Positions 9,156-18,794 of a DNA stretch of 64,000 nt are shown here, piece after piece (the stretch's first letter is position 1; each line of letters opens with the position of its first letter). Below the pieces are notes generated by a model. That model did not search any database. It saw only the letters and a list, made by a program, of their open reading frames with translations, and had not been told where the DNA came from. The position numbers were made by a program, and so were the translations under genes. The DNA comes from Qipengyuania proteolytica (GTDB taxonomy: Bacteria; Pseudomonadota; Alphaproteobacteria; Sphingomonadales; Sphingomonadaceae), in the NCBI RefSeq assembly GCF_019711565.1, contig NZ_JAIGNN010000002.1, forward strand, positions 124,001 through 188,000, read 5' to 3'.

Positions 9156-9680
9156 ATGACGGGTTTCGATCTCATCCTTCTGTTTGTCGTGGGCGTCGCA
9201 GCGGTCGGCGGCTTCATGCGCGGCTTCGTGCAGGAAGTCCTGTCGCTGGCCGCCTGGGTGCTGGCGGTGTTCGCGATCAAGTATCTGCACACGCCGCTTA
9301 CGCTGGCTATGCAGGACTTTCTGGGCGCGGACGTGACCACGTCCCTGCTGGCCTTCGCGTTGCTGCTCCTGATTCCCTATGCAGCGATGAAGGTGATCGC
9401 GAACAATGTCGGCGCGGCCTCGCGCAATTCGGTCCTCGGCCCGATAGACCGCGTGCTTGGCTTCGGGTTCGGGGCACTCAAGGGAATCGTCATCAGCGTG
9501 CTCGCCTTTTCGCTGCTGGTGCTCGGATATGACACCGTCTGGAGCTACAAGGGCCGCCCGGCGTGGATGACGACTGCGCGCAGTTACGAATTGGTCGATT
9601 CCAGTTCGCGCAGCTTGGTGGAGGTGCTGGCCGAACGGCGGGCGCGCCTGCGCGGCGAAGAGGACGCAGCCGAAGAATGA
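9156..9680 (+). CDS. cvpA: CvpA family inner-membrane protein
   Basis: A 174-aa protein with four likely membrane segments starting MTGFDLILLFVVGVAAVGGF, and the family signature GFMRGFVQEVLSLAAW near residue 20. CvpA was named for colicin V production; its wider role concerns envelope integrity. The C terminus is charged and cytoplasmic. Its TGA overlaps the ATG of the next gene (ATGA at 9677-9680), implying translational coupling. Confidence 0.9.
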   Translation: MTGFDLILLFVVGVAAVGGFMRGFVQEVLSLAAWVLAVFAIKYLHTPLTLAMQDFLGADVTTSLLAFALLLLIPYAAMKVIANNVGAASRNSVLGPIDRVLGFGFGALKGIVISVLAFSLLVLGYDTVWSYKGRPAWMTTARSYELVDSSSRSLVEVLAERRARLRGEEDAAEE

Positions 9681-10117
9681 GCGGCTCGCCGCGCGCGGCG
9701 CTATACTCGCCGGCGATGCTCGCCCTGGCGGTCGAGCTGGCTGATTTTCCCTTCGATCCTGCGGCGCCGCTTCAGGGGCAGGCCCGTTCGCGGACCTGCG
9801 GCAGCACGATAGCTTTGAGCGCCGATTGCGATTCCGAGGCACGCCTCTTCGGTATCGGGATGAGGGTCAGTGCTTGCGCGGTGGGCCAGGCGTCCGCAGC
9901 GATCTTCGCCCGTGAGGCGCGCGAAATGGGCATCGGCGAAGTCGGCAGCGTGCTACATGAGCTTGGCAGCTGGCTGGAGGGCAAGGCACCCAGCAGCATC
10001 CTCCCTCGGCTCGAACTGCTGGAACCGGCGCGACCGCACAAGGGCCGTCACGAGGCCATCCTGCTCCCGTGGAGAGCCGCACTCGACGCGCTTTCCAAGG
10101 CCGAGAGCGCTCGCTAG
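9677..10117 (+). CDS. NifU/IscU-like Fe-S scaffold family protein
   Basis: A 146-aa protein of the NifU N-terminal (IscU-like) fold. Two scaffold cysteines are recognisable: Cys41 (TCGS) and Cys67 (SACAVGQAS). The third ligand expected near the C terminus is absent; the matching region reads GRHEAILLPW. It may therefore be a divergent scaffold or carrier rather than a full assembly site. Translation is probably coupled to cvpA through the ATGA overlap. No isc or suf gene is nearby. Confidence 0.72.
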   Translation: MSGSPRAALYSPAMLALAVELADFPFDPAAPLQGQARSRTCGSTIALSADCDSEARLFGIGMRVSACAVGQASAAIFAREAREMGIGEVGSVLHELGSWLEGKAPSSILPRLELLEPARPHKGRHEAILLPWRAALDALSKAESAR

Positions 10118-10157
10118 ACCCTCTTCCACAGTGAAGAAAGAGCTTGGGGAGCGACGC

Positions 10158-11780
10158 ATGTCCGGGGGCACCACTGCCTTGCAAAGGGAACCGACCGACA
10201 AGGAAATCCGCCTCGTCATCGCCGCGAGCAGCGCGGGCACGATCTTCGAATGGTACGATTTCTTCATCTACGGCACGCTTGCGGGACTGATCGGCGCGGC
10301 CTTCTTCCCGAGCGACAACGAGACGCTTGAGATCCTGCTGGTCTGGGCCGGGTTCGCCGTCGGCTTCGGCTTCCGCCCGCTGGGGGCGATCTTGTTCGGC
10401 TTCCTCGGCGATCGTCTAGGACGCAAGTACACCTTCCTCGTCACGGTGACGCTGATGGGCATTGCCACGGCGGGCGTCGGCCTGATCCCCAGTGCCGCCA
10501 GCATCGGCATCGTCGCGCCGATCATCGTCATCGGCCTACGCATCCTGCAGGGCCTCGCGCTGGGTGGCGAGTATGGCGGCGCGGCGATCTACGTTGCCGA
10601 ACATGCGCCGCCGGAGAAGCGCGGCTTCTACACCAGCTTCATCCAGGCCAGCGTGGTCGGCGGCTTCGTGCTCTCGATCATCGTCGTGATCCTGTGCCGC
10701 GCCCTGATCCCGGCAGACGACTTCGCCGCCTGGGGCTGGCGCATTCCGTTCCTGCTCTCGATCATCCTCCTCGGCATTTCCCTGTGGATGCGCCTCAAGC
10801 TCTCGGAAAGCCCGGTGTTCCAGGCCATGAAGGAAGCGGGCGAGACCGCCGGCAACCCGTTCATCGAGAGCTTCACCTATCCCGGCAACAAGCGACGCAT
10901 CTTCGTCGCGCTGTTCGGGGTTGCAGGCGTGCTGACCGTCATCTGGTACACGGCCTTCTTCTATGGCCTGTCCTTCCTCCGCGGCCCGATGCGGATCGAC
11001 GAGACGGTAACCGAATGGACGGTGCTTATCGCGGGCCTCATCTCGATGAGCTTCTACATCATGGTCGGCAAATGGTCCGACCGTGTGGGACGCAAGAAGC
11101 CGATCATAATCGGTGCAATCGCCACGCTCGTTTTCCTTTTCCCGATTTTCTGGGGTCTCGGCGCACTCAGCAATCCGGGTCTCGCCGCTGCGGCGGAGCG
11201 GGCGCCGGTCAGTGTCGCGGGCGAGGGCTGCACCTTCGATCCCTTCGCCGACGTTCAGGCGACCGAATGCGGGCGCGTGCTGGCGGACCTGACGTCGCTA
11301 GGGGTCAGTTACGATCTCGCCGATCCGGCAGGCCCGGCGCGGGTCAGCGTGGGCGGCACGCAACTCGCATTGGACACTGCCGATGACGCCGACCGCAAGG
11401 CGGCCCTGCAAGGCGCGCTGGAGGAACGCGGCTACGACTTCTCGCGGCAGAGTCCCCCGTTCATCAACCTCGTCGGCATCGTGGCGCTCCTGTGCGCGCT
11501 CGGCCTGCTCTCGGCGCTGACCTATGGCTCGGTCGCGGCGCTCCTGGCAGAGATGTTTCCGGCGCGCATCCGCTACAGCTCGATGTCGATCCCCTATCAC
11601 ATCGGCGCGGGCTACCTCGGTGGGTTCCTGCCGCTGATCGCCGGCTACATCGTCGCCATCACCGGCGATGCCTATGCCGGATTGTGGTATTGCTGGGTGG
11701 TCATGGCGTTCGGCCTGATCGTTGCCTGGTGGGGCATTCCCGACGGTCCGCCGAAGGATTTCGAAGACGCCCATGGCTGA
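10158..11780 (+). CDS. MFS transporter, metabolite:proton symporter type
   Basis: A 540-aa, 12-helix transporter of the MHS group (ProP/ShiA-like). Signatures include GTIFEWYDFFIYG after the N-terminal tail, GDRLGRK in the loop between helices 2 and 3, and GGEYGGAAIYVAEHAP. About 95 extra residues (roughly 342-437), with two cysteines and an acidic, Gly/Ala-rich make-up, interrupt the C-terminal half as a soluble loop. The substrate is unknown. GGGGAGCG lies before the ATG. Its stop overlaps the start of alr. Confidence 0.88.
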   Translation: MSGGTTALQREPTDKEIRLVIAASSAGTIFEWYDFFIYGTLAGLIGAAFFPSDNETLEILLVWAGFAVGFGFRPLGAILFGFLGDRLGRKYTFLVTVTLMGIATAGVGLIPSAASIGIVAPIIVIGLRILQGLALGGEYGGAAIYVAEHAPPEKRGFYTSFIQASVVGGFVLSIIVVILCRALIPADDFAAWGWRIPFLLSIILLGISLWMRLKLSESPVFQAMKEAGETAGNPFIESFTYPGNKRRIFVALFGVAGVLTVIWYTAFFYGLSFLRGPMRIDETVTEWTVLIAGLISMSFYIMVGKWSDRVGRKKPIIIGAIATLVFLFPIFWGLGALSNPGLAAAAERAPVSVAGEGCTFDPFADVQATECGRVLADLTSLGVSYDLADPAGPARVSVGGTQLALDTADDADRKAALQGALEERGYDFSRQSPPFINLVGIVALLCALGLLSALTYGSVAALLAEMFPARIRYSSMSIPYHIGAGYLGGFLPLIAGYIVAITGDAYAGLWYCWVVMAFGLIVAWWGIPDGPPKDFEDAHG

Positions 11781-12810
11781 CCTTCCGCCGCCGAGCCTGC
11801 GGCTGCGCCTCGATATCGATGCGCTCGCGCACAACTGGCGTACGCTCGACACCATGTCCCGACCGGCGAGGGCCGGAGCTGCGGTTAAGGCCGATTGCTA
11901 TGGGCTCGGCGTGTCGAGCTGCGTGCCGGTGCTGCGCGATGTGGGATGCCGGGATTTCTTCGTGGCACATTGGTCGGAGGTCCCCGCGGTGCTCAACCAT
12001 GTTCCACCCGAGCACTTGTCCGTCCTGCACGGACCGCGCAGCACCGAGGAAGCCGCCTATGCGCGGTCGACCGGCGTGCGTCCGGTGATCGACAGTCTGC
12101 GCCAAGCGAAGCTCTGGGCCGAAAGCGGGGGCGGGGCGTGCCACCTGATGGTCGATACCGGCATCAACCGCCTCGGCCTGTCGCCGGATGAGCTCACCGA
12201 TCCCGCCGTCCAGGCGCTCGACGTGCAGGTAATCATGAGCCACCTCGCCTGCGCCGACGAGGACAGCGCGATGAACGCGCGCCAGCTCGAGCGGTTTCGC
12301 GCGGCTCTTCCGCTCGTGCGACACGCGCAGGCCAGCCTTGCCAACAGCGCCGGCGTCGCTCTCGGCAACGACTATCACTTCGACCTCACCCGCCCGGGCC
12401 TCGCGCTTTACGGCGGCGTTCCGCGTCCGGAATTCGCCGGACGCATACGGCAGGTCGCTTCGCCCGAAGCCGCCATCATCCAGACCCGCCGGATCGGGGC
12501 GGGGGAGAGCGTCGGCTACAACGCGACCTTCACCGCCCCGGCGGACATGCGCATCGGCGTGGTCTCGCTGGGCTATGCAGACGGCATCCTGCGCAGCTGG
12601 AGCGGGGCGCATTTCGTACACGGCCAAAGCCGCCTGTCGATCCTCGGTAAAGTGTCGATGGACATGATCGTGATCGGCCTGTCGGACGCGCCGGATATCG
12701 GCGAGGGGGACTGGGTCGAACTGCCCTACAACCTGCCCGATGCTGCGCAGCAAACCGCTCTTTCGCAATATGAATTGCTGACGGTCCTGGGACAGCGCCT
12801 GAAGCACTGA
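11773..12810 (+). CDS. alr: Alanine racemase
   Basis: A 345-aa PLP enzyme that interconverts L- and D-alanine for peptidoglycan. The PLP lysine lies in AAVKADCYGLG near residue 38, and the second catalytic base Tyr lies in SVGYNATF. The C-terminal beta domain is present. Its ATG overlaps the stop of the MFS gene by eight bases, so the transporter and racemase are co-translated. The final QYELLTVLGQR matches family ends. Confidence 0.95.
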   Translation: MADLPPPSLRLRLDIDALAHNWRTLDTMSRPARAGAAVKADCYGLGVSSCVPVLRDVGCRDFFVAHWSEVPAVLNHVPPEHLSVLHGPRSTEEAAYARSTGVRPVIDSLRQAKLWAESGGGACHLMVDTGINRLGLSPDELTDPAVQALDVQVIMSHLACADEDSAMNARQLERFRAALPLVRHAQASLANSAGVALGNDYHFDLTRPGLALYGGVPRPEFAGRIRQVASPEAAIIQTRRIGAGESVGYNATFTAPADMRIGVVSLGYADGILRSWSGAHFVHGQSRLSILGKVSMDMIVIGLSDAPDIGEGDWVELPYNLPDAAQQTALSQYELLTVLGQRLKH

Positions 12811-12832
12811 CCGCTTCATGTTGCACCGCATC

Positions 12833-12867
12833 TTGTGCACGTGCTAAGCCGTCCTCGCACTGCACAA
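12833..12867. promoter_or_regulatory. Inverted repeat upstream of phaR, possible operator
   Basis: TTGTGCA (12833-12839) and TGCACAA (12861-12867) form a perfect inverted repeat with a 21-base spacer, ending 18 bases before the phaR ATG. The arms are TGC-rich, like reported PhaR-binding sequences, so autoregulation is plausible. This is inference from position and sequence. Confidence 0.45.
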
Positions 12868-12885
12868 ATTGGGGAGCGTGTCAGA

Positions 12886-13428
12886 ATGGCCAAGCGAACT
12901 GCCGATGGCGAGCCGATCATCATCAAGAAGTACGCCAACCGGCGGCTCTACAACACCGACACCAGCAGCTACATCACGCTCGACGACTTGGCGAAAATGG
13001 TGCGCGATAACGTCGACTTCCAGGTGCTCGACGCCAAGACCGGGGACGACATCACGCACACCATCCTCACGCAGATCATCGTCGAGGAAGAAAGCCACGG
13101 CACGCAGATGCTCCCGGTCAGCTTCCTCCGCGACCTCATCGGCATGTACGGCAATTCGATGCAGTCGATGATGCCGAGCTATCTCGAAGCCAGCATGGCG
13201 AACTTCCGCAAGAACCGCGAACAGCTACAGGCGGCGTTCGCCAAGGGGATCGAAGCCAACCCGCTGGCCAAGATGGCCGAAGCCAATTTCAAGATGATGC
13301 AGAACGCGGCCGAGGCGCTGCTCCCGGGTGCCCGCAAGCCGGCCAAGCCAGACCAGGCGGAAGAACTTGCGAAGATGCGCGAGCAGATGGCGGCCATGCA
13401 GAAGAAGCTGGACGAACTCAGCAAATGA
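12886..13428 (+). CDS. phaR: Polyhydroxyalkanoate synthesis repressor PhaR
   Basis: A 180-aa regulator with the PHB/PHA accumulation DNA-binding domain at the N terminus (IIIKKYANRRLYNTDTSSYI) and a PHB-binding region (LDDLAKMVRDNVDFQVLDA), then a helical, Met-rich C terminus with a coiled coil. PhaR represses phasin and its own gene and is released by binding polyester granules. No phaC, phaP or phaZ lies in the window. GGGGAG precedes the ATG, and an inverted repeat just upstream may be its own operator. Confidence 0.93.
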   Translation: MAKRTADGEPIIIKKYANRRLYNTDTSSYITLDDLAKMVRDNVDFQVLDAKTGDDITHTILTQIIVEEESHGTQMLPVSFLRDLIGMYGNSMQSMMPSYLEASMANFRKNREQLQAAFAKGIEANPLAKMAEANFKMMQNAAEALLPGARKPAKPDQAEELAKMREQMAAMQKKLDELSK

Positions 13429-13465
13429 CGCCATCGGCCCCGCGCCGATCCAACTGCTAGATTAC

Positions 13466-13494
13466 AGGAATTAGCCACGTGGCCCAAATCCGCC
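13466..13494 (+). repeat. Copy A of an imperfect ~30-bp repeat (second copy at 60524-60555)
   Basis: The sequence runs from AGGAATTAGCC through ACGTGGCCCAAATCC-GCC. The second copy differs by a 3-base insertion, a 1-base deletion and a 1-base insertion. This copy spans the Shine-Dalgarno region and GTG start of proS. Confidence 0.6.
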
Positions 13495-15020
13495 ATGCCT
13501 TGAACACCAGGCGCGAAGACGATTTTGCGGCGTGGTACCAGGAAGTCATCAGCGCCGCCGGCATGGCCGAGGAATCGGGCGTGCGCGGGTGCATGGTCAT
13601 CAAGCCGTGGGGCTTCGGCATCTGGGAACGCATGCAGCGACTGCTCGACGACCGGATCAAGGCGACCGGTCACGAAAACTGCTATTTCCCGATCTTCATC
13701 CCGCTGTCCAACTTCGAGCGCGAGGCGGAGCATGTCGAAGGCTTCGCCAAGGAAATGGCGGTCGTCACCCATCATCGCCTGATCGCCGGGCCAGATGGCG
13801 GGCTCGTGCCCGATCCCGAAGCGAAGCTGGAAGAGCCGCTGGTCGTGCGGCCGACCTCGGAAACGATCATCGGCGACGCGATGGCGCGCTGGGTACAGTC
13901 GTGGCGCGACCTGCCTTTGAAGCTCAACCAGTGGGCCAATGTCGTTCGCTGGGAAATGCGCACGCGCATGTTCCTGCGGACCAGCGAATTCCTCTGGCAG
14001 GAAGGCCACACCGCCCACGCGGACGAGGCCGAGGCCAAGGAGCACACGCTTACCATGCTCGAAGTCTATCGCGCCTTCGCGGACGAGGACCTCGCGCTTG
14101 CAGTCGTCGCGGGAGAAAAGCCGGAGAACGAGCGCTTCCCGGGCGCTGTCGAAACCTGGTCGATCGAAGCGATGATGCAGGATGGCAAAGCGCTTCAGGC
14201 AGGCACCAGCCACTATCTCGGCACCAATTTCGCGCAGGCCAGCGGCATCAAGTTCCAGAACAAGGAGGGCAGCGAAAGCCTCGCCCATACGACCAGCTGG
14301 GGCGTTTCGACCCGCATGGTCGGCGGTGTCATCATGACCCACGGCGACGACGACGGACTGCGGCTGCCACCTGCAATCGCGCCGCAGCAGGTCGTGATCC
14401 TGCCGATGCTGCGCGACAAGCCCGAAGACCAGGAGCTCATCGATTATTGCGAAGGCCTGCGCGCCACACTTGCGGGCCATCGCGTGCTTGGCGAACCGCT
14501 TCGCGTGATGCTCGATACCAAGCCGGGCAAGGCGGCACAGAAGCGCTGGGACTATGTCCGCAAGGGCGTACCCGTGATCATCGAGGTCGGTGGCCGCGAC
14601 ATGGAAAGCGGCGTCGTCAGCATGCTGCGCCGCGACCGCCTGTGGGAAACCGAAACCGGCAAGCCTGCCTTCCAGATGCCGACCCGCGAAGTCGCCGGGC
14701 AGACCATCCCCGACGTCCTCGCCGATATCCAGAGCGCGCTGCTGGTCGAAGCCCAGGATCGCCGCGATGCGAACATCACCCGCGGCGTGACCGACTTCGC
14801 CGAGGTCGAGCAGCATTTTGCAGGCACGAAGTATCCTGGCTGGGTCGAGGTGCAGTGGTCGAAGCCGACCGGTGACGCACTCGACAAGGTCGTCGAGCGC
14901 CTGAAGGAGCATAAGCTCACCATCCGCAACGTGCCGATCGGTTCGGCTCCCGCGAACGGTCCCTGCATCTTCACTGGCGAAAAGGCCGTCGAGCGCGTGC
15001 TATTGGCCAAGGCTTACTAG
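13479..15020 (+). CDS. proS: Prolyl-tRNA synthetase, short (archaeal/eukaryotic-like) type
   Basis: A 513-aa class II synthetase of the short ProS type 3, lacking the editing insertion of the longer bacterial form. Motif 2 region VVRWEMRTRMFLRTSEFLWQ and motif 3 region AHTTSWGVSTRMVGGVIMTH are clear. The anticodon-binding domain and C-terminal zinc-type domain follow, ending VLLAKAY. It charges tRNA-Pro. The start is GTG at 13479 with AGGA about ten bases upstream; no closer ATG fits the family. Confidence 0.95.
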   Translation: MAQIRHALNTRREDDFAAWYQEVISAAGMAEESGVRGCMVIKPWGFGIWERMQRLLDDRIKATGHENCYFPIFIPLSNFEREAEHVEGFAKEMAVVTHHRLIAGPDGGLVPDPEAKLEEPLVVRPTSETIIGDAMARWVQSWRDLPLKLNQWANVVRWEMRTRMFLRTSEFLWQEGHTAHADEAEAKEHTLTMLEVYRAFADEDLALAVVAGEKPENERFPGAVETWSIEAMMQDGKALQAGTSHYLGTNFAQASGIKFQNKEGSESLAHTTSWGVSTRMVGGVIMTHGDDDGLRLPPAIAPQQVVILPMLRDKPEDQELIDYCEGLRATLAGHRVLGEPLRVMLDTKPGKAAQKRWDYVRKGVPVIIEVGGRDMESGVVSMLRRDRLWETETGKPAFQMPTREVAGQTIPDVLADIQSALLVEAQDRRDANITRGVTDFAEVEQHFAGTKYPGWVEVQWSKPTGDALDKVVERLKEHKLTIRNVPIGSAPANGPCIFTGEKAVERVLLAKAY

Positions 15021-15057
15021 CTTGATTTGAGGGCGGGTTTGGCCGAGAGCTTCGGCC

Positions 15058-16441
15058 ATGAAGAAACTCGCCCTTATCTCCTCCCTCCTCGCAACGCCAC
15101 TCGCAGCGCAGGAGGCCGATCCGGCCGCCGGCGTTTCGCAAGAGCGCCTGCGGGCCGATATCGACACTCTGGTCGCTTGTCGGAACGCGCCACACGCTGT
15201 CCGAGCAGGACAATCCCACGCGCGGGATTGGCGCAGCGGTCGATTGGGGGCTCGCGGAATTCGGGCGTATCTCGGCCGAATGCGGCGACTGCCTCGAAAT
15301 CGTCGCTCCGGAGCGGATGGTCTCGGGCGCGCGCATTCCAGAGCCCGTTCGCTTGCGTAACGCCGTCGCGATCCAGCGCGGGACCGAACGGCCGAACGAA
15401 GTCGTGATCGTGCAGGCGCATATCGACAGCCGCGGCTCCGATCCGCTCGACTGGAAGGTGGACGCACCGGGCGCCAATGACGACGGGTCGGGCACCGTGC
15501 TTGTGCTAGAGGCCGCCCGGCAGCTTTCCACGCGAAGCTATCCCGTGACCATCGTTTACGCGCTGCTGTCGGGCGAGGAGCAGGGCCTTTATGGCGGCCG
15601 CCTGATGGCCGATTACGCCGCCGAGCAGGGATGGGACGTCAAGGCGGTCCTCAACAACGACATCGTCGGCGGTTCGTGCGGCAGCGACGGCTATTGCGAC
15701 GACCAGCATGTGCGCGTCTTTTCGGAAGGGCCGCGGGCCGACCTGACCGACGATCTGCGCGCTGCGCAACGCCGCGAGGGCGGGGAGAACGACACGCCGA
15801 GCCGCAACCTTTCGCGCTGGCTCGACGGGCTGGCCGACAAGGCCGCGGGCGGGCTGGACGTCCGCCAGATCTGGCGCACCGACCGGATGGGGCGCGGCGG
15901 CGACCAGATCCCTTTCCTCGAGAAAGGCTATCCCGCCGTGCGGATCACCGTCGCCGTCGAGGATTACGAGCACCAGCACCAGGACCTGCGAACCGAGGGC
16001 GCGACCGTTTATGGCGACACGCCGGAAGAGATGGATTTTCCCTATCTGGCCAAGGTGACCCAGTTCAACATCCGCGCCCTCGACAAGCTGGCGCGCACGC
16101 CCGCACCGCCGGTCCCCAGCGCCGAGGCCGCTGTCCGCACCGACACGCTACTCGAATGGCAGGGCGTGAAGGGCGCAACCTATTATGTCATCGCGAAGCG
16201 GCGTACCGACGAAAGCTCATGGCGCGAGGGCGAAGCGACGATCCTGACCTTCGAAACACCGGTCGGCGAACCGGAACCCATGGAACAGCGGCGCATCAGC
16301 AATGTGCAGCCCGTGCGCGGGGATGACTGGATCTTCGGCGTTGCAGCGTGCACTTTCGGTGCCATCTGCAGCCCGTTCGCCAGCGCCGTGCCGGCTGGCC
16401 AATTCGCACCAGTCGCGAAGGCCGAGGATGACAGCGAGTAG
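15058..16441 (+). pseudogene. M28 family metallopeptidase, frameshifted
   Basis: The frame opening at 15058 encodes a signal peptide (MKKLALISSLLATPLAAQ) and then LRADIDTLVAC. The family-typical GTRHTLSEQDNPTRGIGAA continues in the next frame. One extra C near 15181 (gcttgt-c-ggaacg) explains the switch; without it the gene reads through to 16441, about 460 residues. The first frame stops at 15360. The downstream part keeps the zinc peptidase core: AHIDSRGSD, GANDDGSGT, LLSGEEQGLYGG and NDIVGG. Either a recent inactivating indel or a sequencing error; intact catalytic residues favour a recent event. Reinitiation at the ATG at 15317 would lack the signal peptide. Confidence 0.8.
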
Positions 16442-16463
16442 GCGCTTCCCCATATAGGGACGC

Positions 16464-18794
16464 ATGACAAAACAGAACAAACATCGGCAGCCGAAAGGTA
16501 TGCCGAGCACAGAACAGATACTCGAATTCATCCAGACGTCCGATACGCCCGCAGGCAAGCGGGAAATCGCCAAGGCCTTCGGCCTCAAGGGGCAGGAAAA
16601 GATAGCGCTGAAAAAGCGCCTCAAGGACATGGCCGAGGAAGGCCTGATCGACGGCAAGCGCACTGCCTATCACCGGATGGGCGGCGTACCGAAGGTCACC
16701 GTGCTCAAGATCGTCGCCATCGAGGATGGCGAACCCATCGCCGAGCCCGAGAACTGGTCCCCCGACAGCAAGGACAAGCCGCCCCGCCTCGTCGTCAAGG
16801 AAGGCAAGAAGATGGCCGCGCTCAAGCGTGGCGACCGCATCCTTGCCCGTAACGAGGAGACGGCAAACGGCTGGCAGGCCATCCCGATCAAGAAGCTCCC
16901 GGCGCGCACCGAGGGCCTGATGGGTGTCGTCGAAAAGGACGGCAGCGGACAGTACTGGCTGGCCCCGGTCGACAAGCGGGTACGCGATTCCGCCCCCATC
17001 GGCGACGTCGGGGAAGCGCAGGAAGGCGAACTCGTCCTTGCCGAGCGCATGGGCAAATCGCCGCGCTCCAAGGTCAAGGTCGTCGAGGTTATCGGCGATC
17101 CGCTCGCCCCCAAGGCTTTCAGCCTCATCGCCATCGCCAAGCACGGCATCCCGCATATCTTCCCGCAGGAGGCCATCCAGGAAGCCGAGCGCGCGGTCGA
17201 CCTGCCGCTTTCGCCCGACCACCGCGAGGACCTGCGCGAAGTGCCGATCGTCGCCATCGACCCCGCCGATGCGCGCGACCATGACGATGCGATCTGGGCC
17301 GAGCCCGATGGCGAGGGGGGCTATCGCGCCATCGTCGCCATTGCCGACGTCAGCTATTACGTACGGCCCGGGGGCCAGCTCGACCGCGAGGCCAGGAAAC
17401 GGGGCAATTCGGTCTATTTCCCCGACCGCGTCGTGCCGATGCTGCCAGAGGTGCTGAGCGCCGATGTTTGCAGTCTCAAGCAGGATGTCGACCGCGCGGT
17501 GATGGCCTGCCACCTGCACATCGACACCGAGGGCAAGGTCACCAAGTGGCGCTTCACCCGCGCCATCGTGAGACTGGCGCGGAATATCGCCTACGAGGAC
17601 GCACAGGCAGCCATCGACGCGGGCGATGCACCGGACTACCTGGTCAATCTCTGGGGCGCCTGGAAGCTCCTGTTCAAGGCCCGCGAGGCGCGCGATCCGC
17701 TCGACCTCGAACTGCCCGAACGGCAGGTGAAGCTGAACGACGCGGGCCAGATCGAGGAAATCGCCGTGCGCGAACGGCTCGAGGCGCACCGCGTGGTCGA
17801 GGACTTCATGATCGCTGCCAATGTCGCGGCGGCCAAGGCGCTCGAGGCCAAGACCGCGCCGGTAGTTTATCGCATTCACGAAACGCCGAGCCGCGACAAG
17901 CTGCTGGCGCTGCGGGATTACCTGCAGTCGCAGGGCAAGAAGCTGGCGCTTGGGCAGGTCATCACCCCCGGCCTGTTCAACCGCATGCTCAAAGACATTG
18001 CCGATCTGGCCGAGAAGGCGCTGATCATGGAGGCGGTGCTGCGCAGCCAGATGCAGGCTTATTATGGCCCGGCGAAGGAGGGCCACTTCGGCCTCGCGCT
18101 CGGCAGCTATGCCCATTTCACCTCGCCGATCAGGCGTTATGCGGACCTGCTGGTGCACCGCGCGCTGGTCGACGCCTACAAGCTCGAGCAGCCCAAGCCC
18201 GACAAGCGCCTCGACCTGCCCGAAGCGACCGGCCTGTCGGACCGCGACAAGACCGCGCTGCACCAGATCACCGATGCCATCAGCCAGACCGAGCGCCGTG
18301 CGATGGAAGCCGAGCGCGATACGATCGACCGCTATGTCGCCGCCTGGCTCTCGGGCCGCGTGGGCGAGACTTTCGACACGCGTATTACCGGCGTCCAGAG
18401 CTTCGGCTTCTTCGCCACGATCGACAAGCTGGGCGGCGACGGCCTCGTCCCGGTCAGCACGCTGGGCCGCGAATATTACCGCTACGACGAAAAGGCGCAG
18501 AAGCTGATCGGCGAGCAGAGCGGCACGGTCTACGCCGTCGGCGACCGGCTCAAGCTCAAGCTGGCGGAAGCCAATGCGCTGACCGGCGCGCTCAAGTTCG
18601 AAGTACCCGACAGCGACGGCTCGGCAATCGAGAAACGCGGTGATCGCCAGGCGCCCAAAAAGCGCACCCACCAGAAGAAGGGGCCGCAAAAGGGGCCAAA
18701 GAAAGGGACCGGCGCCCCGCGCCAGTCACACGATCAGGGCAAGCGCGGCCGCCCGGGCAATATCCGCCACCAGGGGCGCGGCAAGAAGCGCTAG
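16464..18794 (+). CDS. rnr: Ribonuclease R
   Basis: A 776-aa 3'-5' exoribonuclease. An N-terminal winged-helix region and cold-shock domains precede the RNB catalytic domain, with Asp cluster IDPADARDHDDAIWA near residue 270. A C-terminal S1 domain and a Lys/Arg-rich tail follow. It degrades structured RNA and acts in rRNA and tRNA quality control. The gene starts at ATG 16464 shortly after the M28 locus. Its TAG interlocks with the stop of the opposing usp gene in one CTAG. Confidence 0.97.
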   Translation: MTKQNKHRQPKGMPSTEQILEFIQTSDTPAGKREIAKAFGLKGQEKIALKKRLKDMAEEGLIDGKRTAYHRMGGVPKVTVLKIVAIEDGEPIAEPENWSPDSKDKPPRLVVKEGKKMAALKRGDRILARNEETANGWQAIPIKKLPARTEGLMGVVEKDGSGQYWLAPVDKRVRDSAPIGDVGEAQEGELVLAERMGKSPRSKVKVVEVIGDPLAPKAFSLIAIAKHGIPHIFPQEAIQEAERAVDLPLSPDHREDLREVPIVAIDPADARDHDDAIWAEPDGEGGYRAIVAIADVSYYVRPGGQLDREARKRGNSVYFPDRVVPMLPEVLSADVCSLKQDVDRAVMACHLHIDTEGKVTKWRFTRAIVRLARNIAYEDAQAAIDAGDAPDYLVNLWGAWKLLFKAREARDPLDLELPERQVKLNDAGQIEEIAVRERLEAHRVVEDFMIAANVAAAKALEAKTAPVVYRIHETPSRDKLLALRDYLQSQGKKLALGQVITPGLFNRMLKDIADLAEKALIMEAVLRSQMQAYYGPAKEGHFGLALGSYAHFTSPIRRYADLLVHRALVDAYKLEQPKPDKRLDLPEATGLSDRDKTALHQITDAISQTERRAMEAERDTIDRYVAAWLSGRVGETFDTRITGVQSFGFFATIDKLGGDGLVPVSTLGREYYRYDEKAQKLIGEQSGTVYAVGDRLKLKLAEANALTGALKFEVPDSDGSAIEKRGDRQAPKKRTHQKKGPQKGPKKGTGAPRQSHDQGKRGRPGNIRHQGRGKKR

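Noticed and set aside
16296..18689. ~800-codon minus-strand frame across rnr
   Set aside because: Composition and frame are a shadow of the real rnr gene; no motif, no RBS.
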